A stretch of 64,000 nucleotides of DNA, from contig NC_064622.1 in NCBI RefSeq assembly GCF_023898315.1, positions 354,497,234 to 354,561,233 on the forward strand. The letters run 5' to 3'. This document shows, piece after piece, positions 1 to 10,209 of this stretch (within the stretch, counting starts at the first letter, position 1; each line of letters starts with the position of its first letter). The notes under the pieces are model-generated. The model had not been told where the DNA came from, ran no database searches, and was given only the letters and a program-made list of their open reading frames with translations. The translations under genes were made by a program, and so were the position numbers. This DNA comes from Schistocerca nitens (lineage: Eukaryota > Arthropoda > Insecta > Orthoptera > Acrididae).

Positions 1-90
1 GATTTCAGCAGTTCTAAGTTCTAGGGGACTGATGACCTCAGAAGTTAAGTCCCATAGAGCGCAGAGCCTTTTATTTTTTTTTTTTTTTTT
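1..90 (+). mobile_element. tRNA-derived SINE, 3' part only
   Basis: This is the 3' half of the window's most common SINE (here called SINE-1): the block 'ttctaagttctaggggac' followed by 'gatgacctcag' and a T-rich tail. The tRNA-like head lies outside the window or was never copied. It abuts a Tc1 element directly, so its tail marks the truncation point of that element. Confidence 0.85.
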
Positions 91-1254
91 AGTAAAACAG
101 AGCTTGGATGACGTGTACAGGTACAGCTGCCCATGCAGCTTCAACACGATGCCACAGTTTATCAAGAGTAGTGACTGGCGTATTGTGACGAGCCAGTTAG
201 TCGGCCACCATTGACCAGACGGTTTCAGTTGGTGAGAGATCTGGAGAATGTGTTGGCCAGGGCAGCAGTCGAACATTTTCTGTATCCAGAGAGGCCCGTA
301 CAGGACCTGAAACATGCGGTCGTGCATTATCCTGCTGAAATGTAGGGTTTCGCAGGGATCGAATGAAGGGTGCTGTCAATGCGAACAAGAGGAGACCGAG
401 ACGTGTAACCAATGACACCCCATACCATCACGCCGGGTGATACGCCAGTATGGCGATGACGAATACACGCTTCCAATGTGCGTTCACCGCAATGTCGCCA
501 AACACGGATGCGACCATCATGATGCTGTAAACAGAACTTGGATTCATCCGAAAAAATGACGTTTTGCCATTCGTGCACCTAGGTTCGTCGTTGAGTACAC
601 CATCGCAGGCGCTCCTGTCTGTGATGCAGCGTCAAGGGTAACCGCAGCCATGGTCTCCGAGCTGATAGTCCATGCTGCTGCAAACGTCGTCGAACTGTTC
701 GTGCACATGGTTGTTGTCTTGCAAACGTCCCCATCTGTTGACTCAGGGATCGAGACGTGGCTGCACGATCCGTTACAGCCATGCGGATAGGATGCCTGTC
801 ATCTCGACTGCCAGAGATACGAGGCCGCTGGGATCCAGCACGGCGTTTAGTATTACCCTCCTGAACCCACCGATTCCATATTCTGCTAAGAGTCATTGGA
901 TCTCGATCAACGCGAGCAGCAATGTCGCTATACGATAAACCGCAATCCCGATAGTCTACAATCCGACCTTTATCAAAGTCGGAAACGTGATGGTACGCAT
1001 TTCTCCACCTTACAAGAGCCATCACAACAACGTTTCACCAGGCAACGCCGGTCAACTGCTTTTTGTGTATGAGAAATCTGTTGGAAACTTTCCTCATGTC
1101 AGCACGTTGTAGGTGTCGCCAGCGGCGCCAACCTTGTGTGAATGCTCAGAAAAGCTAATCATTTGCATATCACAGCATCTTCTTCCTGTCGGTTAAGTTT
1201 CGCGTCTGTAGCACGTCATCTTCGTGGTGTAACAATTTTAATGGCCAGAAGTGT
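91..1254 (-). mobile_element. Tc1-like transposon, family A, 3'-truncated
   Basis: Read on the minus strand this is a Tc1-type DNA transposon. The transposase starts near 1025 with a helix-turn-helix segment (SDFDKGRIVDYRD, then SDIAARV), continues with FSDESKFCLQHHDGRIRVW carrying the first catalytic Asp, and then FQQDNARPHVSG with the second Asp. The third acidic residue is present in SPDLSPTETVWSM. The frame is broken into at least three pieces, so it is dead. The 5' terminal repeat ends at 1254. The other end is cut off by a SINE, losing about 210 bp compared with the full-length relative at 19057-20449. Confidence 0.93.
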
Positions 1255-1404
1255 ATGTGCGATTCGCTATGCGATGTCTTTTGTCACCTCAGTGCAATAT
1301 GAGTAGAGCAAATTGTTCTGGGATCTAAGAGTAAACACTCCAAGGATGAAATATCCATTAACATTTTTTTAAAAAAAAGATTGAAGCTTTAGGAATGAGT
1401 CTCC

Positions 1405-1480
1405 CCATTAGGCGACCCCTCGCGTAAAACGGGACATTCGGCTCAAGTCCCGGTCCGGCACAAATTTTAGTGTGTCGTCG
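1405..1480 (+). mobile_element. tRNA-like SINE fragment
   Basis: A short stretch containing 'ggctcaagtcccggtccggc' resembles the T-arm and B-box of a tRNA, followed by 'acaaattttagtgtgtcgtcg', the kind of tail that tRNA-derived SINEs show. No full cloverleaf can be drawn, so it is not called a tRNA gene. Confidence 0.35.
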
Positions 1481-1526
1481 CTAATAAATTGCGCAGGTCA
1501 AGTTTAATCGCATTCGCTAATGCGAA

Positions 1527-1860
1527 TACACTGAAGAGCCAAAAGATTACGAACACTGCCGACCGCGAGGTTGAACGCCTGCTGGTCGTGCTGCGGGCAC
1601 GCGTCGCAGTAAGGGAAGAATGTAAGCCGAAGAGATGCGAATGGGCAGTCACAATAGCGAAGATACGAGACCACAAATGCGGTGACAAAGGGCACGTTGT
1701 CGTGGCGCTGCGGCCGGAAACGAGAATCTCTGAACAATGAAGCTGGTTGCTTGTTGGCGTGCTACTGTCGCGAGCATCTATGGAAAGTAGATGAAGGACG
1801 GTGAAATAATGCGTAGGCCATATGGTATTGGACGTCCATGACCCGTCACAAAACGTATAT
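1527..1860 (+). mobile_element. possible non-autonomous Tc1-like element
   Basis: Begins with 'tacactgaagagccaaaag', which resembles the end of the Tc1 element at 6478-7911 (rc of 'tttggcgcttcagtgta'). The interior carries no transposase that I can recognise. Short open frames on both strands look like chance. The right end was not found, so class and limits are uncertain. Confidence 0.3.
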
Positions 1861-1869
1861 CGTTAACGT

Positions 1870-3096
1870 CGATATGTAGCAGGATTTTAGAACATATATT
1901 GTGTTCGAAAATTATGAATTACCTCGAAGAAAACGGTCTATTGACACACAGTCAACATGGAAACACAACTAGCTCTTTATTCACATGAAGTGTTGAGTGC
2001 TATTGACAAGGGATTTCAGATATATTCCGTATTTCTAGATTTCCCGGAGGCTTTTGACACTGTACTACACAAGTGGCTCGTAGTGAAATTGCGTGCTTAT
2101 GGAATATCGTCTCAGTTATGTGACAGGATTTGTGATTTCCTGTCACGGAGGTCAGAGTTCGTAGTAATTGACGGAAAGTCATCGAGTGAAACAGAAGTGG
2201 TTTCTGGCGTTCCCCAAGGTAGTGTTATAGGCCCTTTGCTGTTCCTTATCTATATAAACGATTTGGGAGACAATCTGAGCAGCCGTCTTCGGCTGTTTGC
2301 AGATGACGCTGTCGTTTATCGAGTAATAAAGTCATCAGAAGATCAAAACAAACTGCAAAACGATTTAGAAAAGATATCTGAATGGTGTGAAAACTGGCAG
2401 TTGACCTGAATAACGAAAAGTGTGAGGTCATCCACATGAGTGTTAAACTTCGGTTACACGATAAATCAGTCTAATCTAAAAGCCGTAAATTCAACTAAAT
2501 ACCTAGGTATTACAATTACGAACAACTTAAATTGGAAGCAACACATAGAAAATGTTGTGGGAAAGATTACCAAAAATTGCGTTTTATTGGCAGAACACTT
2601 AGAAAATGTAACAGACCTACTAAGGAGACTGCCTACACTACGCTTGTCCGTCCTCTTTTAGAATACTGCTGCGCGGTGTGGGATCCTTACGCGATAGGAC
2701 TGACGGAGTACATCGAAAAAGTTCAAAGAATGGCAGCACGTTTTGTATTATCGCGAAATATGGGAGAGAGTGTCACAGAAACGATACAGGATTTGGGCTG
2801 GAAATCATTAAAAGAGAGGCGTTTTTCGTTGCGACGGAATCTTCTCACGAAACTCCAATCACCAACTTTTTCCTCCGAATGCGAAAATATTTTGTTGACA
2901 CCGACCTACATAGGGAGGAACGATCACCAAGATAAAATAAGGGAAATCAGAGCTCGTACAGAAAGATATAGGCGTTCATTCTTTCCGCGCGCTATACGAG
3001 ATTGGAATAATGGAGAATTGTGAAGGTGGTTCGATGAACCCTCTGCCAGGCACTTAACTGTGATTTGTAGAGTATCCTTGTACATGTAGATGTAGA
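1870..3096 (+). mobile_element. non-LTR retrotransposon (LINE family 1), 5'-truncated copy a
   Basis: Carries the C-terminal two thirds of a reverse transcriptase of the CR1/Jockey type: the palm motif SGVPQGSVIGPLLF, then the catalytic box LFADDAVVYR, then the thumb and the closing motif IRARTERYRRSFFPRAIRDW near 3000. The frame shifts near 2407, 2450 and 2660, so no working enzyme can be made. The copy ends in a short 'atgtag' repeat, the 3' tail seen in the other LINE copies here (12.7, 20.6 and 23.2 kb). No endonuclease domain is present. CR1 versus Jockey group cannot be settled by eye. Confidence 0.93.
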
Positions 3097-3104
3097 GGTC
3101 GAAG

Positions 3105-4133
3105 GATTCCCCACTGTGTAATCCAGAATACGCAGCAATCTGTCTCAGATCTGACATCGTAGTACAATGCTGGTGCAGGCACAAGTGTTTCGGAGCACAC
3201 CGTCCAAAAGATTTTGTTGAACAAGGAGCTCCAACATCACACGACCCCTACATGTTCCTGTGTTGATCCAACGACATCGTCAGTTATGGTTGCACTGGGC
3301 ACAGCATCATACAGTTTGCACCATGGATCAATAGACGAATCGCCTGTCGAATGAATCGCATTTCTTGTTACAGCAGATCGATGGGTGGGTCCTTAAACGC
3401 CGTCATCCAGGCGATTGGCTGCAGCGTGCCACAGACGCAGGCTGATGAGGGCAGAATTATGCTATGGGGTACATTGAATTCGACTTCCGTGGGGCCTGTG
3501 GTGGTTCAAATGGCTTTGAGCACTATGCGACTTAACTTCTGAGGTCATCAGTCCCCTAGAACTTAGAACTACTTAAACCTAACTAACCTAAGGACATCAC
3601 ACACATGCATGCCCGAGGCAGGATTCGAACTTGCGACCGTAGCGGTCGCGCGGTTCCAGACTGTAGCGCCTAGAACCGCTCGGCCACTCCGGCCGGCGCC
3701 TGTGGTGGTTATCGAAAGTATCGTGACAGCAGTGAACTGTGTGAGCATTATTGCCGAGCACCTGTATCGCTTCGTCGGTGAAGTCTCCCGCTACAGCGAT
3801 GACATCTTACAGGGGGATAACTGTCCGTGTTGCAAGGTCCGAATCGTGCTGCAGTTGTTTGAGAGACATTATGGTGATCTCACACTGACGTCTCGGTCAG
3901 CAAATGTGCCCATTGGAACACATATTGGGCGCCAGCTGTGTGCCCCTCAACCACCATCCCGTAATTTGTGGGGATTTCTTGTTCTGTGCGTAGGAATCTG
4001 GTGCCACATGCCTCTGTAATCCTGTTAAGGACTTGTAGAATTCGTGCCATGCGGAGTCTCTTCTGTACTGTGTTTAAAAAGTACATTAACACGCTATTAA
4101 AAGTGTGGTAATAATGTTTTGGCACATCGGTGT
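3105..4133 (+). mobile_element. Tc1-like relic interrupted by a SINE
   Basis: Scattered transposase pieces are visible on the plus strand: 'GAGTSVSEHTVQKILL' from the DNA-binding region near 3170, a WGT-type core segment near 3460, and the degraded second-Asp motif DNCPCCKVRIV near 3820. The right end reads as the reverse complement of 'tacaccgatgtgccaaaac', a Tc1-style terminal repeat. Many stops. The left end is lost against the LINE at 3096. A SINE sits inside at 3507-3697. Confidence 0.75.
3507..3697 (-). mobile_element. tRNA-derived SINE-1, full length
   Basis: A complete minus-strand copy: head 'gccggccggagtggccgagc', B-box 'ggttcgaatcc' in near-consensus form, 3' body and tail. It is flanked by a perfect 13-bp target-site duplication GCCTGTGGTGGTT at 3494-3506 and 3698-3710. 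The insertion splits a Tc1 transposase, so it is younger than that element. Confidence 0.97.
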
Positions 4134-4216
4134 ACATATCTTCCTCCTAAATCTCTCACACGGACTATGTGATTAAAAGTACGAGGAAGACACTTGCTCA
4201 GGGTAGAGTATCGTGG

Positions 4217-4369
4217 ACGGCTGGTCCTGGCGGAGGTTCGAGTCCTCCCTCTGGCGTGTGTGTGTGTGTTTGTCCTTAGGATGATTTAGGTTAAGTAGTG
4301 TGTAAGCTTAGGGACTGATGACCTTAGCAGTTAAGTCCCATAAGATTTCACATACATTTGAACATTTTT
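4217..4369 (+). mobile_element. SINE variant with divergent head, 5'-truncated
   Basis: B-box 'ggttcgagtcc' near 4235, a (gt)n run, then a 3' body 'agggactgatgaccttagca' related to SINE-1 but clearly a separate subfamily. The copy starts inside the tRNA-like region. An 11-bp duplication GAGTATCGTGG at 4206-4216 and 4370-4380 flanks it exactly. Confidence 0.92.
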
Positions 4370-4380
4370 GAGTATCGTGG

Positions 4381-4713
4381 AGAGTTGCGTTAAACCAGTC
4401 CGGCGGCAGGCAGGTGGGCCCTCTGGAAGACAGCGCTCGCCTGGAGCTGCTGCTGCCGCCGTTGCCGTCGCGGGCGGCGGCGTCTTAATTAAGCCAGCTG
4501 TCGTGACTCTGCGCGGCCGTCCCGTCCCATCCCAGCGTAGGCCGGGCCCGCGCCTCGGCCAGCGGGAATTAATTAGAGCGCCCGGCACGGGGGCGGAGCG
4601 CGGACCCCCGCCATCCGGGCCGCTCCTCACGGCCAACCTGCCCCGGGCGCAGCCTCCTCGGCACGGCCGGCTGCAGGCTCCTCGTGTGGGGCTACATAGT
4701 CTGCTGCGGCATG
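4381..4713. other. GC-rich stretch without a supported gene
   Basis: Strongly GC- and CpG-rich sequence with two 'ttaatta' clusters. Open frames exist on both strands, but their Pro/Arg/Gly/Ala composition is what GC-rich DNA gives by chance and no domain is recognisable. It could be a CpG island or a repeat-derived block. Confidence 0.4.
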
Positions 4714-4936
4714 TACACTGCCCAGCAACATTAATGCGACCACCAGCCTAAGGTCTGAATCACTACCAACTGCAGCATCCACCGCTGCGAGACGAGCAAC
4801 AAGACAGTTCCGGACTGGCAGGTACGTGGCGCCATGCCGACTCCACAGCCGTGGCCACCTGCCCTAGGTTTCCCGGTTAAGGATCCGTGGTGCGAACAGC
4901 GCGATCGAACCGGTCCCACAGATCCTCGACCGGCTG
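4714..4936 (-). mobile_element. Tc1-like terminal fragment
   Basis: Starts with 'tacactgcccagcaacatta', a Tc1-style end, and runs into sequence that reads on the minus strand like the C-terminal part of a Tc1 element ('gatcctcgaccggctgagtc'). It stops abruptly at the LINE that begins at 4937. Confidence 0.6.
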
Positions 4937-5925
4937 AGTCTGTTTTTAGCAAACAGAACACAGCATGTTGTTATCAATGGAGAGACGTCTACAGTCGTTA
5001 AAGTAACCTCTGGCGTGCCACAGGGGAGTGTTATGGGTCCATTGCTTTTCACAATATATATAAATGACCTAGTAGATAGTGTCGGAAGTTCCATGCGGCT
5101 TTTCGCGGATGATGCTGTAGTATACAGAGAAGTTGCAGCATTAGAAAATTGTAGCGAAATGCAGGAAGATCTGCAGCGGATAGGCACTTGGTGCAGGGAG
5201 TGGCAACTGTCCCTTAACATAGACAAATGTAATGTATTGCGAATACATAGAAAGAAGGATCCTTTATTGTACGATTATATGATAGCGGAACAAACACTGG
5301 TAACAGTTACTTCTGTAAAATATCTAGGAGTATGCGTGCGGAACGATTTGAAGTGGAATGATCATATAAAATTAATTGTTGGTAAGGCGGGTACCAGGTT
5401 GAGATTCATTGGGAGAGTGCTTAGAAAATGTAGTCCATCAACAAAGGAGGTGGCTTACAAATCACTCGTTCGACCTATACTTGAGTATTGCTCATCAGTG
5501 TGGGATCCGTACCAGATCGGGTTGACGGAGGAGATAGAGAAGATCCAAAGAAGAGCGGCGCGTTTCGTCACAGGGTTATTTAGTAACCGTGATAGCGTTA
5601 CGGAGATGTTTAGCAAACTCAAGTGGCAGACTCTGCAAGAGAGGCGCTCTGCATCGCGGTGTAGCTTGCTCGCCAGGTTTCGAGAGGGTGCGTTTCTGGA
5701 TGAGGTATCGATTATATTGCTTCCCCCTACATATACCTCCCGAGGAGATCACGAATGTAAAATTAGAGAGATTCGAGCGCGCACGGAGGCTTTCCGGCAG
5801 TCGTTCTTCCCCCGAACCATACGCGACTGGAACAGCAAAGGGAGGTAATGACAGTGGCACGTAAAGTGCCCTCCGCCACACACCTTTGGGTGGCTTGCGG
5901 AGTATAAATGTAGATGCAGATGTAG
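4937..5925 (+). mobile_element. non-LTR retrotransposon (LINE family 2), 5'-truncated
   Basis: A different and better kept LINE than the copies at 1.9, 12, 16, 19 and 22 kb. It begins inside the reverse transcriptase and runs to a 3' tail 'atgtagatgcagatgtag'. The 3' segment 'ccctccgccacacacc' is also seen alone at 27138, so the family has further copies. Confidence 0.94.
5015..5848 (+). pseudogene. LINE reverse transcriptase, C-terminal two thirds
   Basis: A 277-codon uninterrupted frame. Motifs in order: PQGSVMGPLLFTIYIND at the start (palm), LFADDAVVYREV with the catalytic Asp pair near residue 33, WCREWQLSLNIDKC (palm/thumb), KYLGVCVRNDLKW, RLRFIGRVLRKC, the block EYCSSVWDPYQIGLTEEIEK, and the closing IRARTEAFRQSFFPRTIRDW. 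The fingers and the N-terminal endonuclease are missing because the insertion is 5'-truncated, so the product would be inactive. The methionine at 5015 is simply the first in the frame; coding homology extends upstream to about 4940. Confidence 0.9.
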
Positions 5926-6128
5926 TTCGGTGGCTGCAGGAGTACGGTAAGCTCCTCCTGGTGGTCTTCAGACCACGCACGCACACTGCGAGCAGTGTGA
6001 AATTTTGCAGTGTCCTACTCGCAGATGCCATCGTGCCGACGAAAAGAGAAACAGTATGTAGCGGTGGACATAGTCCCCAAGGATAGATGCATACTTCGAC
6101 AGTTCATAGCAATACTATCGTAATTACA

Positions 6129-6332
6129 AAAAAAAATGGTTCAAATGGCTCTGAGCACTATGGGACTCAACTGCTGAGGTCATTAGTCCCGTAGAACTTA
6201 GAACTAGTTAAACCTAACTAACCTAAGGACATCACAAGCATCCATGCCCGAGGCAGGATTAGAACCTGCGACCGTAGCGGTCTTGCGGTTCCAGACTGCA
6301 GCGCCTTTAACCGCACGGCCACTTCGGCCGGC
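6129..6332 (-). mobile_element. tRNA-derived SINE-1, full length
   Basis: Complete minus-strand copy with poly-A tail at 6129-6136 and head ending 'ggccgaagtggccgtgc'. The B-box has one change ('ggttctaatcc'). A short 6-7-bp duplication AATTAC(A) lies at 6122-6128 and 6333-6339. Confidence 0.95.
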
Positions 6333-6477
6333 AATTACACTTTGGGAGAAAATGAAGTTACAACGCCACTGTTTTGCCCGACGTAATGTTATGTCTGTGA
6401 AATATAATCGAGACTGCTCCGCTTACCGATCTGTAATACAAAGAAGATGTCCGAACACCGAAACTACAGACTACTTA

Positions 6478-7911
6478 TGCACTGAGCAGCCAAAGGAAAT
6501 GGTACACCTGCCTACCATCGTGTAGGGCACGAGTACGCAGAAGTGCCGCAACACGACGTGGCATGGACTCGACTAACGTCTGAAGCACTACTGCAGGGAA
6601 CTGACACCATGAATCCTGCCGGGCTGTCCATTAATCCGTAAGAGTACGACGGGCTGAAGATCTCTTCTGAACAGCACGTTGTAAGGCATCCCAGATATAT
6701 GGTCAATAAGGTTCATGTCTGAGGAGTTTGGTGGTCAGCGGAAGGGTGAGTGTTCCTGGAGTCACTCTATGGCAATTATGGACGTGTTGGATGTCGCATT
6801 GTTCTGTTGAAAATGAGCGTTTAGCGTCATTCGCCGGGAGGCCCCTTGCGGGGCAGGTCCGGCCGCCTTGGTGCAGGTCTTATTACATTCGACGCCACAT
6901 TGGGCAACCTCCACGCCGGATGGCGGTGAAATGATGATGAAGACAACACAACACCCAGTCCCTGAGCGCAGAAAATCTCCGACCCAGCAGGGAATCGAAC
7001 CTGGGCCCGTAGAACGGCAATCCGTCACGCTGACCACTCAGCTATCGGGGCTGGAATTGCCAAAGTCCGTCGGAATGCACAAAGGACATCAATGGATGCA
7101 GGTGATCAGACAGGATGCTTACATATGTGTCACCTGTCAGACGCATCAGGGGTCTCATATCACTCCAAATGCACATGGCCCACACCATTACAGAGCCTCC
7201 ACCAGCTTGAACAGTTCCCTGCTGACAAGCAAGGTCCATGGATTCATGAGTTTGTCTCCATACCAGCATACGTCCATGCGCTCGATACAATTTGAAACGA
7301 GACTCGCCCGACCAGGCAACATGTTTCCACTCATCGACAGTCCAATGCCGGCGTTGACGGTCCCAGGCGAGCCGTAAAGCTTTGTGTCGTGCAGTCATCA
7401 AGGGTACACGTGTCGGCGTTCGACTCCGAAAGCCCATATGGATGCTGTTTCGTAGAATGGCTCGCACATTGACACTTGGTGACCCAGCATTGAAATCTGC
7501 AGCAATCTCTGGAACGGTTACACTACTGCCACGCTGAACGATTCTCTTCAGTCGTCGTTGGTCCCTTTCTTGCAGGATCTTTTTCCGGCTGCAGCGATGT
7601 CGGAGATTTGATGTTTCACCCGATTCCTGATATTTCACGATACACTCGTGAAATGGTCGTACGGGAAAATCCCCACTTCATCGCTACCTCGGAGATGTCC
7701 CATCGCTCGTGCACCGACTATAACACCATGTTCGAACTGACTTAAATCTTGATAACCTGCCATTGTTGCAGCAGTAGCCGATCTAGTAAATGCGCCACAC
7801 TCTAGTTTTCTCACAATGGCGTTGGCGACCGCATCGCCGTTTTCTGCCTGTTCACATATCTCTGTATTTGAATATACGTGCCTATACCAGTTTGTTTGGC
7901 GCTTCAGTGTA
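6478..7911 (-). mobile_element. Tc1-like transposon, family C, broken
   Basis: Both ends are recognisable (rc 'tacactgaagcgccaaac' at 7911, 'actgagcagccaaagg' near 6480). Minus-strand coding starts near 7760 (MAGYQDLSQFEHGVIVGARA, helix-turn-helix region) and continues in another frame at 7638 with VRAILRNSIHMGFRSRTPTR. The first catalytic motif reads AWSGESRFKLY, where the family has WSDESRF: the catalytic Asp is Gly. Then GGGSVMVWAM. The distal part with the second Asp is interrupted by a SINE at 6814-7051. Dead element. Confidence 0.92.
6814..7051 (-). mobile_element. tRNA-derived SINE with a 'tagctgagtggtcagcg' head
   Basis: On the minus strand, 'gccccgatagctgagtggtc' gives a tRNA A-box and 'ggttcgattcc' a B-box, followed by a body containing 'tcatcatcatttcatc'. 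This head is unrelated to that of SINE-1. It lies inside the Tc1 at 6478-7911, and flanks of 'ctgttgaaa' and 'ctggaatt' suggest an imperfect target duplication. Confidence 0.88.
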
Positions 7912-8245
7912 ATTCCAGTGTAATACCATCGCAACCGTTATGATCCGTTTGCACTCTTATCATCGGTAGCTTGTGTGGTCTTTTACCGTCGGCACAGGTA
8001 TGTGGGTAACACTGAACTCTTTTCTCATTGTAAAACGCGGTAAAAGGAGTTGACTGAAGCAGCAGGTCGTGTTAGAAGCCTTTTACCTATTTTGTGTTAT
8101 GTTCATTGTGTATTACCAACAACTTATCAGTGCCGTAAGTATGATTACGCCTGGTGAAAGCCATCTCCTACCGTACGAGCCCTGATTTCTCTTATTTCGC
8201 GGTTCGCATGCGAGGTGTGTGCTGATTCCAATGGGATCATTCTGC
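7912..8245. other. no recognisable feature
   Basis: Mixed-composition sequence between a Tc1 element and a minisatellite. I see no coding frame, repeat or RNA signal that I can support. Confidence 0.5.
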
Positions 8246-8464
8246 CATCTGTCATAAATACCGGTTCTTTAAACATTCTCAAGAGTATATACATGAAGAT
8301 GGTATCTGTTCTTTCGGACATCTGTCATAAATACCGGTTCTTTAAACATTCTCAAGAGTATATACATGAAGATGGTATCTGTTCTTTCGGACATCTGTCA
8401 TAAATACCGGTTCTTTAAACATTCTCAAGAGTATATACATGAAGATGGTATCTGTTCTTTCGGA
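8246..8464. repeat. 73-bp minisatellite, three units
   Basis: Three head-to-tail units starting at 8246, 8319 and 8392, each beginning 'catctgtcataaatacc' and ending 'gtatctgttctttcgga'. The units are essentially identical, so the array expanded recently or is being homogenised. The last unit runs into a perfect hairpin. Confidence 0.97.
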
Positions 8465-8494
8465 CATTTCCGAAAGAACAGATACCATCTTCAT
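8439..8494. repeat. perfect 25-bp inverted repeat closing the minisatellite
   Basis: The last 25 bp of the third unit (8439-8463) reappear in exact reverse complement at 8470-8494, with a 6-base spacer 'acattt'. The arms contain 'gatggtatctgttctttcgg'. Such a structure could fold into a hairpin in DNA or RNA, or could be the terminus of a mobile element. Confidence 0.95.
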
Positions 8495-8609
8495 ATATAT
8501 ACAGTTAAGTCTCACCGACCATTTGACCATCTTCTTCTGTGCGTATGCACAAATAGTGCCCGAACTCTTGCGGGAATCTGCAGTAAAGCCCCTAGTAATG
8601 CGTATGATG

Positions 8610-8835
8610 GGCAGGGGCACTATGAATATAGTGCGGGACAATACGCTGCGAATGTGGGTCTCACGGGAGGCGTGCCAGAGATAAGTCCCTGCAGTCGCAC
8701 TATCCTCTGTGTCCTCGATGGCTCAGATGGATAGAGCGTCTGCCATGTAAGCAGGAGAAACACATTTTCAACTGTCCCCTTTGACTTATATCAACGCCTG
8801 TATGCAGTTAAGGGTATTCATTTCATTATAATTTC
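8610..8835 (+). mobile_element. tRNA-derived SINE lacking its B-box
   Basis: Contains 'ggctcagatggatagagcg', a good tRNA A-box, and an anticodon-like loop 'ccatgtaagc' (TGT), then jumps from 'gcaggaga' to 'cacattttcaactgtcc'. The T-arm and B-box expected between them are absent, apparently by an internal deletion of about 25 bp. Not a functional tRNA. Confidence 0.7.
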
Positions 8836-9425
8836 ATTCTCAACAGTGTTACGTAGAAAAAAACTTCCTCCATCCAGCGGTTCTCATTTAAGTTCACATA
8901 TTTGTGTAATACTTGCGTGCTGGGTGAAGCTACCGGTAGTGCACCTAGCTCATGCCTCTGCAGCGCTTTAATGTCTTCATGTAATCTGACCTGGTGGGAA
9001 TCCCAGTCACTCCAGCAGTACTTAAGAGTTCGTCGCACAAGTGTCCTACGCACAGTCTCCTTTGTACCTGTAGATGAGCTACACTTACCTAGAATTCTGT
9101 CAATTAACGGAAGTCATCCATTTGCTTCCCTACAACGGGCTCGTTCCATTTCGTATCCTTTGCAACGTTACGTCTAGATGTTTCATAGTCGTGACTGTGT
9201 CAAGCTGCAGACGTTAACTCTGTTTTGGGACATGACAGGATATTTTTTCATTTTTTCATACCCATCTGCATAAATTTACATTTTTCTACATTTAGAGCAA
9301 GTTGACATTCGTGGTACCAAATAGAAACTCCACTACATCTCTCTGTATCTTCCTAGGATCACTCTGTGACATTTTCCAATACACGATAGCATTATCAGCA
9401 AACAGTTGCACAGTGCCGGGACCCT
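8836..9425 (-). mobile_element. degraded LINE relic
   Basis: On the minus strand, 'LFADNAIVYWKMSQSD' near 9400 matches the catalytic box and following residues of the LINE copies elsewhere (LFADDAVVYR), followed by 'KHLDVTLQRIRNG' and then, near 9050, 'RRTLKYCWSDWDSHQVRLHE', equivalent to the EYCSSVWDPYQIGLTE block. Many stops; one catalytic Asp is Asn. Confidence 0.8.
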
Positions 9426-10057
9426 ATTCATCAGACAGTTTATATTATTATAAATGCTTTGAATGTGAGGAAATAGAGTATTTTACTGTTAACTATGGTA
9501 CCTGATATTTTAGAAGACGTCGTTTTTTAGCCTCATGCGAGTACGCTGTATTTCGACATAAGCGCACCTTGTTCCGTGCAATGACATGTCGGATTCTTGA
9601 AACAAGCGATCAATAATTTTGATACACTTTTCAAGGGAAACAAAAACGGAGATTGTGATCAAATTTTCGCCGGATAGCTTCTGAGCCTGGATTTCAACAA
9701 GATTACCGAAGGGACCTACGTTTGGAAATAAAGTACAGCGAGTTACCATTCAGAGACGAATAGTAGTTTGCTGATTACGACAACTTCTTTCAAGTTCCTT
9801 CGTCCTGTGGAACCGTCGATGATTTCTGTGAACATTTGTACTAAAATGATAATTAAACATTTATGAACATAGGGCATGAAAAAATTGACTGGTGATTGCT
9901 CTTTAAATAACAAGTTAAATAACTGCATTCAGTTTATAATTAATTTTTTAATAAGCTAAAGAGAAACTTACTTTAAACATTTTCCCACTCATTATCGTGG
10001 CTGACAATGTCGCATAAACCAGCTTTTGTGCTAATAATTATAATTCCTCAGATATAG
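9426..10057. other. AT-rich sequence, nothing recognised
   Basis: Short open frames on both strands lack any domain or compositional coding signal. No repeat family was recognised by eye. Confidence 0.5.
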
Positions 10058-10065
10058 GCAAATAT

Positions 10066-10201
10066 GAAATTGTTCAAATGGCTCTGAGCACTAGGGGACT
10101 TAACTTCTGAGGTCATCATTCCTTTAGAACTTAGAACTACTTAAACCTAACTAACCTAAGGACATCACACACATCCATGCCCAAGGCCGGATTCGAACCA
10201 C
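10066..10201 (-). mobile_element. tRNA-derived SINE-1, 5'-truncated at the B-box
   Basis: Tail and body match SINE-1, but the copy stops right at the B-box ('ggttcgaatcc' region). An 8-bp duplication GCAAATAT at 10058-10065 and 10202-10209 shows that the truncation happened during insertion, as in target-primed reverse transcription. Confidence 0.93.
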
Positions 10202-10209
10202 GCAAATAT

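Noticed and set aside
4368-4751. 127-codon frame in the GC-rich block
   Set aside because: Both strands are open across the same DNA and the product is Pro/Arg/Gly/Ala-rich without a domain.
8246-8494. CRISPR-like array
   Set aside because: The units are contiguous 73-bp copies without unique spacers; it is a minisatellite.
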